Source of the DNA: CALUTH01 sp964452495
GTDB taxonomy: Bacteria > Cyanobacteriota > Vampirovibrionia > Gastranaerophilales > Gastranaerophilaceae
Assembly (NCBI GenBank): GCA_964452495.1
Contig: CAYVMC010000001.1
Location: forward strand, 62,001-126,000
Direction of reading: 5' to 3'
Length of the DNA: 64,000 nt
Shown one piece after another: positions 34,177-42,417 of this stretch. The notes beneath the pieces were generated by a model. The model did no database searches and was not told where the DNA came from. It was given only the letters and a program-made list of their open reading frames with translations. Position 1 is the stretch's first letter; every line of letters begins with the position of its first letter. The position numbers and the translations under genes are program-made.

Positions 34177-35784
34177 CTATCCTTTCTTTCTGGCGCATGC
34201 CGCATTAATAAGACCTAGGAACAGCGGGTGTGGTCTTTCCGGTCTTGATTTAAACTCAGGGTGAAACTGTGATGCTACAAACCAGTCGTTTTGCGGAAGT
34301 TCTACTACTTCTGCAAGCATTCCGTCGGGAGACATGCCTGAAAATACAAGTCCTGCTTTTTGTATTCTATCTAAATAATCGCTGTTAACTTCGTATCTGT
34401 GGCGATGTCGTTCGGAAATCTTTGTAGTTCCGTATGCTTGTGCGGCAACAGAACCTTTCTTTAAATGGCAATCGTATGCTCCTAGGCGCATTGTCCCGCC
34501 GTAACCTTTTATATCCTTTTGCTCCTGCATTAAATCAATAACCGGAAATTCAGAATTTTCATTAAACTCTGTTGAGTTTGCACCTTTTAGTCCTGCAACG
34601 TTTCGTGCATATTCAATTACTGCACATTGCATGCCAAGACACAGACCGAGGAATGGCAAGTTATTTACTCTTGCATATTTTATGACATTAAGCTTCCCTT
34701 CTATCCCCCTTATACCGAAGCCGCCTGGAACAACGACAGCATCAACATCTTTTAAAAGAGTTTTACATAGGTCTTCATCAATACATTCTTCAGAGTTTAT
34801 CCATTTAATATCAACTTTTGCATCGTTTGCGTATCCGGCATGTTTAAGTGATTCTACAACAGAGATATACGCATCCGAAAGTTTGGTATACTTACCGGCA
34901 ATTGCAACTTTTAGTGTTTTTTTAGGATTCCTTATTTTTTCAACAAGTAATTCCCAGCTTTTTAAATCTGCTTTTCTATTTTCTTCTCTAAGAAGGTCAA
35001 GAATGACTCCTGCCATATTTTGTTCTTCAAGAGCAAGAGGTACTTCATAAATACTTTTCATATCACGGCATTCTATAACCGCGTCTTTAGGAACAGAACA
35101 GAATAGTGCAAGTTTTTCTTTTTCTGTTTTAGGTATTGGTTTTGAAGCTCTGCAAACCAGAACTTCCGGCTGCAGTCCGTAGCTTCTCAAAACTTGAACA
35201 CTATGTTGTGAAGGTTTCGTTTTTAGTTCTCCTGATGTCGGCAGGTAAGGAAGTAATGTGCAGTGAATATTAATTGCATTATTGTAACCGGATTCAGTTT
35301 TAAATTGTCGTATTGCCTCAATAAAGGGCAGCCCTTCAATGTCACCTATTGTTCCGCCAATTTCTATAATCTGAAAATCAGCCTTAAAATGTTTTTGTGC
35401 TTTTATTATACGAGATTTGATTTCGTTGGTAATATGAGGAATAGTTTGAACGGTTGCACCGAGGTAATCACCGCGGCGTTCTTTTTTTATAACAGTAGAG
35501 TAAACACTTCCGGATGTTACATTACTCAGTTTACTAAACGGAGTATCAATAAAACGTTCATAATGTCCTAAATCTAAGTCTGTTTCAGCACCATCATCTG
35601 TTACGAAAACTTCACCGTGTTGAAAAGGACTCATAGTTCCGGGGTCAACGTTAATATACGGGTCAAACTTTTGAATACAAACACTGTATCCTCTTGCCCG
35701 AAGTAACTTCCCTAATGAAGCTCCAATTATCCCTTTCCCTAGCGAACTCACAACCCCGCCGGTTATAAAAATGAATTTTGTCAT
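34177..35784 (-). CDS. pyrG: CTP synthase
   Basis: Converts UTP to CTP with glutamine. The synthetase domain starts TKFIFITGGVVSSLGKG with DPYINVDPGTMSPFQHGEV. The class I amidotransferase domain has PGGFGIRGIEGK, the nucleophile Cys in LGLCLGMQC and the catalytic His-x-Glu in QFHPEF. The frame is open 39 nt further upstream, but AAGGAAGGA fits ATG 35784, giving 535 aa, the standard length. It is followed by ilvC after 10 nt and preceded by gatC with a terminator between. Confidence 0.96.
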   Translation of the reverse strand: MTKFIFITGGVVSSLGKGIIGASLGKLLRARGYSVCIQKFDPYINVDPGTMSPFQHGEVFVTDDGAETDLDLGHYERFIDTPFSKLSNVTSGSVYSTVIKKERRGDYLGATVQTIPHITNEIKSRIIKAQKHFKADFQIIEIGGTIGDIEGLPFIEAIRQFKTESGYNNAINIHCTLLPYLPTSGELKTKPSQHSVQVLRSYGLQPEVLVCRASKPIPKTEKEKLALFCSVPKDAVIECRDMKSIYEVPLALEEQNMAGVILDLLREENRKADLKSWELLVEKIRNPKKTLKVAIAGKYTKLSDAYISVVESLKHAGYANDAKVDIKWINSEECIDEDLCKTLLKDVDAVVVPGGFGIRGIEGKLNVIKYARVNNLPFLGLCLGMQCAVIEYARNVAGLKGANSTEFNENSEFPVIDLMQEQKDIKGYGGTMRLGAYDCHLKKGSVAAQAYGTTKISERHRHRYEVNSDYLDRIQKAGLVFSGMSPDGMLAEVVELPQNDWFVASQFHPEFKSRPERPHPLFLGLINAACARKKG

Positions 35785-35827
35785 ATACACTATTCCTTCC
35801 TTGCTAAATGATTTGTGATGCATTTTA

Positions 35828-35857
35828 TAAAAGATTTCCCACCTGGAAGATGGGAAA
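35828..35857 (-). terminator. Terminator after gatC
   Basis: On the minus strand TTTCCCA ... TGGGAAA (7-bp stem, 9-nt loop) is followed by TCTTTTAT. It ends the gatC transcript before pyrG. Confidence 0.7.
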
Positions 35858-35870
35858 CCGGAAACTTATA

Positions 35871-36152
35871 TTAATTGATTTTGGGAACTCTGAAAAACCC
35901 GTTTTCTTCGTAAGGAGCGTTTGCCATTAATTCCTCTTTTGTTTGTTCGTAATATACTTTGTCCTCCCGCATTACGTTTGAAAAATCAATAGCGTGAGCC
36001 ATAGGTTCAACATTTGAGGTGTCAACTTCGTTCATCTGATTTACGTATTCCAGAACAGCACCGAGTTGTCCAGTAAATTTTTCTTTCTCTTCTTCAGTTA
36101 ATTCAAGTCTTGCAAGCTTTGCAACATGTTCTACATCTTTTATTGTAATCAT
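35871..36152 (-). CDS. gatC: Asp-tRNA(Asn)/Glu-tRNA(Gln) amidotransferase subunit C
   Basis: 93-aa subunit that stabilises GatA-GatB in the transamidation route to Gln- and Asn-tRNA. Typical sequence is seen: VEHVAKLARLELTEEEKEKF, then VLEYVNQMNEVDTSNVEPM and the C-terminal REDKV. The GGAG site is correctly placed. gatA and gatB are not adjacent; it is a single-gene unit ending in its own terminator. Confidence 0.95.
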   Translation of the reverse strand: MITIKDVEHVAKLARLELTEEEKEKFTGQLGAVLEYVNQMNEVDTSNVEPMAHAIDFSNVMREDKVYYEQTKEELMANAPYEENGFFRVPKIN

Positions 36153-36294
36153 AATTTTTTCTCCGTACAGGTTAATATTATCACAAAATAATTTTATTTA
36201 CCCAGAGTTTATGAAGTAAATGTTACAGATTTTTTATATAAATTGAAAGCGTGCTTAGTTTAATATATCATTTAATAAAAAGGAGGGTATGAGT

Positions 36295-37443
36295 ATGCTC
36301 AAAAAGATGTTAAAGGGGTTGCTGCTTTTTGTTGTGACTTCTGTTTGTGTACAATCAGCGTTTGCATTTTATTCAGATATGAATGAAAGTCATTGGGCTT
36401 ACAAACAAATTAAAACATTATCTGATTCGGGAGTTCTCGTAGGGTATCCTGATGGATCATTCAAGCCTGATGAAAATGTTACAAGAGCTGAATTTGCGTC
36501 AATGGCAATAAAAGCACTGGGGCAGGAACATACAAATATTGCACAGCCGGTAACCTATTCTGATATTGATACGTCTTACTGGGCGTATGGTGCTATCCAG
36601 AAAGCTGTTTATTTTGATTTGATTTCAAATGAGAAGGATGCGGAGAATTTCAGACCGGAAGATTCGGTATCTCGTTCTGAAACAATTACTATTGCTGTGA
36701 ACGCATTGACAACGGAACAAATCAGTGAACAAAAAGCAAAAGATATTTTAAAGATATACAAAGATTATGCAGATATTCCTTCTGATTTCGTTATAACGGC
36801 AGGAAAAGCAGAAATTCTTAATATGATAACGATTGAACCAGAAAGAAAGGGGTATCTCGATGCTGCAAGACCCGCAACAAGGGCAGAAGTTGCGGCTATC
36901 CTTTATAATATGATTGAGCAGGCAAAGCTAAATCCTAATGCAAAACTCGCAGAAGCAATGAGAAAGAAAACAGGCAATGGTTTTGTTATTGATAAAGCGT
37001 ATGTTCAAGGATCAACGGGAGTGATTCCTGCCGGTTCAATGATTCCCGTAAAACTTGGAACGGTTTTAGGTTCTCAAATATCTGCGGCAGGTGATTTGTT
37101 TATAGCAAAAGCACCACAGAATTATATTACGAAGGACAAATTTATTCTTATTTATAAAGACAGTGATATAAAAGGACAGGTAAGAATTGTAGCCCCAGGA
37201 AGGCTGTTCTTTAAAAACGGAGTATTAATTTTAGACAGTAATATTCTTGTGACACCGAACGATCAGGCTGTTGTGTTTAAAGGGGTAAGTAATGTTGAGA
37301 ACAATAAGTCCAAATTTATGGAATTTATACGTAAAATCTTTAAAGGAGATAAAGTAACCGTTATCCCTGGTAATATTGTTTACGTAAGATTGCTACAGCC
37401 AATAAGAATAGACTTAACTAATGGCTGGATATACGAAAAATAA
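36295..37443 (+). CDS. SLH-domain surface protein
   Basis: 382 aa with a signal peptide (cleavage after AFA near residue 22). Two clear SLH repeats are visible: SHWAYKQIKTLSDSGVLVGYPDGSFKP-type with VTRAEFASM, and SYWAYGAIQKAV with SVSRSETITIA. A third, degenerate one ends RPATRAEVAAIL. SLH repeats anchor proteins to wall polymers or, in cyanobacterial relatives, tie the outer membrane to peptidoglycan. The C-terminal half is predicted beta (VIPAGSMIPVKL, GQVRIVAPGRL, VTVIPGNIVYVRLLQPI). An ATG at 36289 is too close to AAGGAGGG, so the third codon, ATG 36295, is chosen. TTGAAA-N17-TATCAT upstream is a possible promoter. Confidence 0.88.
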   Translation: MLKKMLKGLLLFVVTSVCVQSAFAFYSDMNESHWAYKQIKTLSDSGVLVGYPDGSFKPDENVTRAEFASMAIKALGQEHTNIAQPVTYSDIDTSYWAYGAIQKAVYFDLISNEKDAENFRPEDSVSRSETITIAVNALTTEQISEQKAKDILKIYKDYADIPSDFVITAGKAEILNMITIEPERKGYLDAARPATRAEVAAILYNMIEQAKLNPNAKLAEAMRKKTGNGFVIDKAYVQGSTGVIPAGSMIPVKLGTVLGSQISAAGDLFIAKAPQNYITKDKFILIYKDSDIKGQVRIVAPGRLFFKNGVLILDSNILVTPNDQAVVFKGVSNVENNKSKFMEFIRKIFKGDKVTVIPGNIVYVRLLQPIRIDLTNGWIYEK

Positions 37444-37452
37444 TTAATAATA

Positions 37453-37493
37453 AAAAACAAGGAGTGTGGTTGTACTACATTCCTTGTTTTTTT
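37453..37493 (+). terminator. Terminator after the SLH gene
   Basis: AAAAACAAGGA ... TCCTTGTTTTTT with partial pairing inside and a T run at the end. Confidence 0.88.
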
Positions 37494-37537
37494 ATTGGAT
37501 TTAAGTATATTTATTTAACATGGACTGTAGTTAAGCG

Positions 37538-38074
37538 ATGTCATTATTCAAATTATTTTTGTTATTTGTAAAAATAGGTGCAATTCTTCTTGGCGGAGGG
37601 TATGTTATACTTCCGGTTGTTAAGGCCGAATTTGTTGAAAAAAACAAACTTATATCAGAAGATGATTTAATTGACTATTTTGCAATAAGTCAGTCGCTGC
37701 CGGGGATTATTGCAGCGAATATTTCAATATTTGTAGGGTACAAACTGAGAAGGACAATTGGTGCGATTGTTGCGGTTATCGGTGTAACTTTTGCGCCTTT
37801 TTGGAGTATAGTTCTTCTTGCTTCAATTATTAGTAAATATCTTCATACAGATATAATGCAAGGTATTTTCTGGGGGGTTGGTGTCGGTGTTATGGTGTTG
37901 ATGGTCTCTGCAACGAGAGAGATGTGGACGAAAGCTTTTGGTGATAAATTTGCTTTCCTTCTGTTTGTCATTGCACTTATTATAATGATGCTTACAAAAG
38001 CATCTCCGGTTCTTGTTGTTATAGTATCTGCAATAGCAGGTGTCATTTATAAACGTTTGACCGTTAAGGGGTAA
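37538..38074 (+). CDS. Chromate transporter family protein, first half-size subunit
   Basis: 178 aa, one CHR domain: GAILLGGGYVILPVVKAEFVEK near the N-terminus, the conserved FAISQSLPGIIAANISIFVGY, and four to five hydrophobic helices. Full-size ChrA has two such domains in one chain; here they are two adjacent genes, as in many SCHR-type pairs. The pair probably works as a heterodimer exporting chromate or an unknown anion. No clear Shine-Dalgarno precedes the ATG. The second subunit starts 2 nt after the stop. Confidence 0.9.
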   Translation: MSLFKLFLLFVKIGAILLGGGYVILPVVKAEFVEKNKLISEDDLIDYFAISQSLPGIIAANISIFVGYKLRRTIGAIVAVIGVTFAPFWSIVLLASIISKYLHTDIMQGIFWGVGVGVMVLMVSATREMWTKAFGDKFAFLLFVIALIIMMLTKASPVLVVIVSAIAGVIYKRLTVKG

Positions 38075-38076
38075 GT

Positions 38077-38607
38077 ATGATATTTATTCATTTGTTTTAT
38101 GAATTTTTTAAAATAGGATTGTTCTCTTTTGGCGGAGGATACGCAACAATACCATTTTTGTATCATATAGGCGAAGTTTATGGTTGGTTTTCTGCGTCAG
38201 ATTTGGAAAGAATGATAGCAATTGCCTCTGTAACACCAGGACCTGTAGGCGTTAATATGGCAACCTATACCGGACTTACCTCTGGCGGATTTGTAGGATC
38301 GCTTATTGCCACAACTGCAGTAACGTTTCCTTCCCTTATCATTATAATAATAATTTCTAAAATATTGAAAAAATTTAAAGAAAACTTTTATGTAAAAGCC
38401 ATTATTTACGGATTAAAACCTGCAAGTTGTGCTTTACTTGCTTCTGTTGCTTTACAGATGATTATTTCAAAAGTCAATGACATTTATGCAATGTTTCTTT
38501 TTGCTGTATTTCTGGTTATTAGCTTTGTTACTAAAAAAGACCCGTTATTTTATTTGGGGATAACAGGTCTTATAGGTTTAATTTTTAAAATTATTGGTAT
38601 AATTTAG
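38077..38607 (+). CDS. Chromate transporter family protein, second half-size subunit
   Basis: 176 aa, second CHR domain: GLFSFGGGYATIPFLYHIGE and the family PGP motif in SVTPGPVGVNMATYTG. AAGGGG lies before the ATG. It is the partner of the preceding gene. The 3' end overlaps the convergent infC by 4 nt. Chromate itself is unlikely to be the natural substrate in an anaerobic habitat, but that is inference. Confidence 0.9.
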   Translation: MIFIHLFYEFFKIGLFSFGGGYATIPFLYHIGEVYGWFSASDLERMIAIASVTPGPVGVNMATYTGLTSGGFVGSLIATTAVTFPSLIIIIIISKILKKFKENFYVKAIIYGLKPASCALLASVALQMIISKVNDIYAMFLFAVFLVISFVTKKDPLFYLGITGLIGLIFKIIGII

Positions 38608-39143
38608 TTTTTAGGTACAACCCAGAATGTGACATTTCGACCTTCTAGTGAGGGCGCTTTTTCAATTGTTACATCATTTTCTAAATCAGCGATAAATCTT
38701 TGAGCCAAATCAAATGCAAGATTTGAATGCTGCATTTCTCGTCCTCTAAGCATAACAACAATTTTAACCTTGTTACCTTGCGAAATAAATTTCCTTATAT
38801 TTTTAAGTCTTACTTCATAATCATGAGTATCAATCTTGTAGCGAACTTTAATTTCTTTTATTTCGATAATGTGTTGTTTTTTCTTTGCTTCTTTTGCTCG
38901 TTTATCAAGTTCATACTTGTATTTTCCATAATCAAGGATTTTTGCAACAGGCGGTTCCTGATTTGCGCTTACGAGAACCAAATCTAGATTGGCATCTTCA
39001 GCCATTTTTAAAGCATCTCTTGTTGATATAATTCCATGATTGTTTCCGTTGTGATCAATTAATCTTACTTCTTTTGAACGAATTTTTTCGTTAAAAATAA
39101 CCTTGTCTTTGACGGATTTTCCGCCTTTGTCATCAGCTGCTAT
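38604..39143 (-). CDS. infC: Translation initiation factor IF-3 with a non-canonical start codon
   Basis: IF-3 prevents subunit joining and proofreads the start codon. An ATG-based reading would start at 39005, but that loses the conserved N-terminal domain. The frame continues upstream as NEKIRSKEVRLIDHNG, GIISTRDALKM, with no ATG, GTG or TTG before an in-frame stop at 39156-39158. AAGGAG (39151-39156 on the complement) points to ATC (39144-39146) or ATA (39141-39143); ATA has the better spacing of 7 nt. This gives 179-180 aa, the normal size. Rare starts on infC are known to be the basis of IF-3 autoregulation. rpmI and rplT do not follow it. Confidence 0.93.
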   Translation of the reverse strand: MAADDKGGKSVKDKVIFNEKIRSKEVRLIDHNGNNHGIISTRDALKMAEDANLDLVLVSANQEPPVAKILDYGKYKYELDKRAKEAKKKQHIIEIKEIKVRYKIDTHDYEVRLKNIRKFISQGNKVKIVVMLRGREMQHSNLAFDLAQRFIADLENDVTIEKAPSLEGRNVTFWVVPKN

Positions 39144-39165
39144 GATATGTCTCCTTTACTATTGT

Positions 39166-39171
39166 ATTATA
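39166..39171 (-). promoter_or_regulatory. -10 element of the infC promoter
   Basis: TATAAT on the minus strand, 22 nt before the ATA start codon, leaving room for the AAGGAG ribosome site. The rest of the 39172-39381 gap holds no gene; weak AT-rich hairpins there may end the dapL transcript. Confidence 0.6.
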
Positions 39172-39381
39172 ATTACAAACATAATAATACCACATACTCT
39201 ATTTTTTTTTCAAGCTTTTTGAAAAATGCCAGGGGATGATACCTCCTGTTAATTCTTATTCAACAGTAAACAGTAGTGCCAGAATCCAATAAAATTTTAA
39301 TTCTTACCTCTTTTTTCACTTTTAGTAAGAACTTCTACAATTGTTATACAATAAAGCTTTTTCTTTATCGGGAAAGAAAAA

Positions 39382-40563
39382 CTATAATCTATTATTCAAT
39401 AATAAATTTTTAAACCGTGTCATTGCTTCAATTGTATTTTCACGACTGCCGAAAGAAGTCAGCCGGAAGAAACCTTCGCCGTTTTTACCGAATCCCTCAC
39501 CGGGAGTGCCTACTACCTGAATATTTGTTAACAGATAATCAAAGAACTCCCAGGAAGTCATACTATTTGGACATTTTAACCATATATACGGAGAGTATTT
39601 GCCGCCGAAAAATTTTATTCCGCATTCGGTCAAAGTATCTGCAATGATTTTAGCATTTTCTCTGTAGTAATTAAGGTTTTCTTGAATTTCTTTTTTACCT
39701 TCTTCTGTGTATATTGCTTCTGCCCCGCGTTGAACAATATAGGGAACTCCGTTAAATTTTGTGGTTTGTCGTCTTAACCACATTTTGTTAAGCGTTCCCA
39801 AATCTTTTGGAACAACCGTATATCCGCAGCGGGTACCTGTAAAACCTGCTGTCTTAGAGAAGGAACAAAATTCTATTGCACAATTTTTAGCACCCTCAAT
39901 CTGGTATATGGAGTGAGGGAGACTTCCGTCTGTTATAAACGCTTCATACGCAGCATCAAAAAGTATTATTGCGTTATTTTTTAGTGCATAATCAATCCAT
40001 TTTTTTAACCCTTCTTTTGTATAGACGGCACCTGTCGGATTATTAGGCGAGCAAATATAAATAATATCTGCTTTAATACTCTCATCAGGAAGCGGCAGAA
40101 AATTGTTATTTTCATTGGCATCAATATAAACTATTTTTCGTCCATCCATAATATTTGTATCAACATAAACCGGATAAACCGGATCAGGAATGAGAACAGT
40201 ATTGTTCTTGTCAAACAAATCAAGTATGTTCCCTAAATCACTTTTTGCCCCATCAGAGATAAATATTTCATCAGAGTCAAGTGTAACATTTTTTTCAATA
40301 TAGTAGTTTTTAATAGCTGTTTTTAAAAATTCATATCCTTGTTCCGGGCCGTATCCGCGGAAAGTTGATTGAACCCCCATTTCATCTACTGCAGAATGCA
40401 TAGCTTTTATTACCGCTTTACAAAGAGGAAGTGTAACGTCGCCGATACCAAGCCGGATGATTTTTTTCTCAGGATTTATTGCACTAAATTCATTTACTTT
40501 TTTTGCAATAGTAGAAAATAAGTAACTCTCTTTAAGATTAGAATAATTTTCGTTTAGCTTCAT
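39382..40563 (-). CDS. dapL: LL-diaminopimelate aminotransferase
   Basis: PLP enzyme converting tetrahydrodipicolinate directly to LL-diaminopimelate, the lysine and peptidoglycan route of plants, cyanobacteria and relatives. 393 aa. It has the DapL start LNENYSNLKESYLFSTIAKK-like region, RLGIGDVTLPLC, the FRGYGPEQGYEFL segment and the YICSPNNPTGAVY loop. The PLP lysine lies in SFSKTAGFTGTRCGY. GGAGGGAG precedes the ATG. It is a single-gene unit, divergent from uvrC. Confidence 0.95.
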   Translation of the reverse strand: MKLNENYSNLKESYLFSTIAKKVNEFSAINPEKKIIRLGIGDVTLPLCKAVIKAMHSAVDEMGVQSTFRGYGPEQGYEFLKTAIKNYYIEKNVTLDSDEIFISDGAKSDLGNILDLFDKNNTVLIPDPVYPVYVDTNIMDGRKIVYIDANENNNFLPLPDESIKADIIYICSPNNPTGAVYTKEGLKKWIDYALKNNAIILFDAAYEAFITDGSLPHSIYQIEGAKNCAIEFCSFSKTAGFTGTRCGYTVVPKDLGTLNKMWLRRQTTKFNGVPYIVQRGAEAIYTEEGKKEIQENLNYYRENAKIIADTLTECGIKFFGGKYSPYIWLKCPNSMTSWEFFDYLLTNIQVVGTPGEGFGKNGEGFFRLTSFGSRENTIEAMTRFKNLLLNNRL

Positions 40564-40687
40564 ACTCCCTCCATGCCTGTTAATACATTCAATTATAGCA
40601 TAAATTAAACTTAATTATATTTTAATGCTTATATTTTAACTTTGAAAATTTTTAGGTGGGGGATGAGAATCATATTATTTACTATGC

Positions 40688-40693
40688 TATAAT
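40688..40693 (+). promoter_or_regulatory. -10 element for a leaderless uvrC mRNA
   Basis: TGCTATAAT (extended -10) with 7 nt before the ATG at 40701 and no Shine-Dalgarno. Confidence 0.65.
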
Positions 40694-40700
40694 ACTAGTC

Positions 40701-42356
40701 ATGAATGAAAAATTAGCGGAAACCCTAAAGATTCTGCCGGAGCTTCCGGGATGTTACATATACTATGATGCATCAGGAGAGATAATTTATGTAGGCAAGG
40801 CAAAGATTTTAAAACGCAGGGTGTACAGCTATTTTCATAAGCACCATGACAGTGCGAAACTCCGTGTAATGGTACCTCAGATTGACCGGTTAGAATATAT
40901 AATAACCGATTCAGAACTTGAGGCACTTATTCTGGAATCCCACCTGATAAAAAAACACAAACCGAAATATAATGTACTATTGAAGGATGATAAGAAGTAT
41001 CCGTACTTTCTGATAACAGACGAAGAATTCCCGCGAATAACGGTTGTGCGAAAAAAGAACTTAAACCCTGAACATGGACGGTATTACGGACCATATACGG
41101 ATGCAAGGGCGATGTATTCAACGCTTGAATTTTTAAAACGAATATTTCCTCTTAAACAGTGTAAAACACCTAAATTCAAATCCCGTCCCTGTCTATATTA
41201 TCATATAGGGCGATGTCTTGCGCCGTGCATGAAGAAAGTTTCATCAAAGGAGTATAAAGAACTTATTTCAAAAGTAGAGATGTTTTTGTCCGGTAAACAG
41301 TCCGAACTTATCAGAGCCTTGAAGGAACAAATGGAAAAGTACGCAGCAGAGGAACAGTTTGAAAAAGCAGCACGCATGCGTGACAGCTATTTAGATTTGC
41401 AAAAAACACTGGAGCGTCAAAAGGTTGTATACGAAAATACCGGCAAGAACGAGGATATTCTGTCATTTGTTTATGAGGATGGAATTTTTGCACTGGTGAT
41501 TTTGTTGATTAGGGAAGGCAGACTTATAGACAAAAAGGATTTTGTATACTTTGAAGAAGGTGATGCTGTCAACGAGTACTTTGAGGCATTTTTTAGAGAA
41601 TACTACGGAGGGTTAAAACAAGAATTTCCGGACAAGATAGTTTCTAATGAACTGGAAACACTAGGAGATAAAAAACTTTATCAGGATTGGTTAAAGCTGC
41701 TTGCGGGTAAAAACGTACAGATAAGCTACGGAAAAACAAAGAACGGAAAAGAACTTGTTGAACTTGCGCACAAGAATGCGGAACACCTTATGGAGCGGGC
41801 GAAACTGGAGAAATTGTCAAAGATACGTAATGACTTTAATGAAGTAGGTAGTTACTTGAAGGAAAAACTTAAACTCAATAATTTTCCGCGGCGGATTGAG
41901 TGTTACGATATTTCACACATTCAGGGAACAAATACCGTTGCATCAATGGTTGTATTTTTTGATGGAATGAGTAAGAAATCTGCTTATAAACGATTTAAGA
42001 TTAAGAGTACCGAGGGGAAACCGGATGATTTTATGTCTATGAAGGAAGTACTTTCAAGACGGCTTGCCAGACTTGGGGATAAAGGGTGGGAAAAACCGGA
42101 TTTAATAATCATTGACGGCGGGAAAGGACAGTTATCGTCCGTTATGCAGATAGCAGATGAACTTGGGATAACGGATATTGACTTTGTAAGTCTTGCCAAA
42201 AGAGAGGAAGAAGTTTTTTTACCGCATAAATCCGATGCGATACTTTTGCCCAGACAGTCGGAGGCATTATATCTTATTCAGCGGATAAGAGACGAGGCTC
42301 ACAGATTTGCGATAACCTATCATAGATTATTACGATCCAAAGTCCTTAAAAAATAA
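40701..42356 (+). CDS. uvrC: Excinuclease ABC subunit C lacking the C-terminal HhH domain
   Basis: UvrC makes both incisions in nucleotide-excision repair. 551 aa. The GIY-YIG nuclease is at residues 15-95 (GCYIYYDASGEIIYVGKAK), and a Cys-bearing segment CLYYHIGRCLAPC follows. The UvrB-binding UVR motif is EKAARMRDSYLDLQ. The RNase-H-like second nuclease has ECYDISHIQGTNTVASMVV and LIIDGGKGQLSS. The protein stops at AHRFAITYHRLLRSKVLKK, exactly where other UvrCs continue into a tandem helix-hairpin-helix domain. Only 61 nt separate it from the next gene. The frame is open back to 40656, but TATAAT position favours 40701. Confidence 0.94.
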   Translation: MNEKLAETLKILPELPGCYIYYDASGEIIYVGKAKILKRRVYSYFHKHHDSAKLRVMVPQIDRLEYIITDSELEALILESHLIKKHKPKYNVLLKDDKKYPYFLITDEEFPRITVVRKKNLNPEHGRYYGPYTDARAMYSTLEFLKRIFPLKQCKTPKFKSRPCLYYHIGRCLAPCMKKVSSKEYKELISKVEMFLSGKQSELIRALKEQMEKYAAEEQFEKAARMRDSYLDLQKTLERQKVVYENTGKNEDILSFVYEDGIFALVILLIREGRLIDKKDFVYFEEGDAVNEYFEAFFREYYGGLKQEFPDKIVSNELETLGDKKLYQDWLKLLAGKNVQISYGKTKNGKELVELAHKNAEHLMERAKLEKLSKIRNDFNEVGSYLKEKLKLNNFPRRIECYDISHIQGTNTVASMVVFFDGMSKKSAYKRFKIKSTEGKPDDFMSMKEVLSRRLARLGDKGWEKPDLIIIDGGKGQLSSVMQIADELGITDIDFVSLAKREEEVFLPHKSDAILLPRQSEALYLIQRIRDEAHRFAITYHRLLRSKVLKK

Positions 42357-42404
42357 AAAATAAACGAAACTTTACATATTCTTGTCTGATGTTAAATTTT
42401 ATAA

Positions 42405-42410
42405 TATAAT
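42405..42410 (+). promoter_or_regulatory. Promoter for a leaderless amidase mRNA
   Basis: TTGTCT (42383-42388), a 16-nt spacer and TATAAT, then 7 nt to the ATG at 42418. There is no ribosome site. Confidence 0.6.
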
Positions 42411-42417
42411 CCCAGAT

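Noticed and set aside
39365..39372. CCCGATAA on the minus strand after dapL
   Set aside because: No TAAAGTTT-like -35 at the right distance, and it lies in the dapL 3' region.
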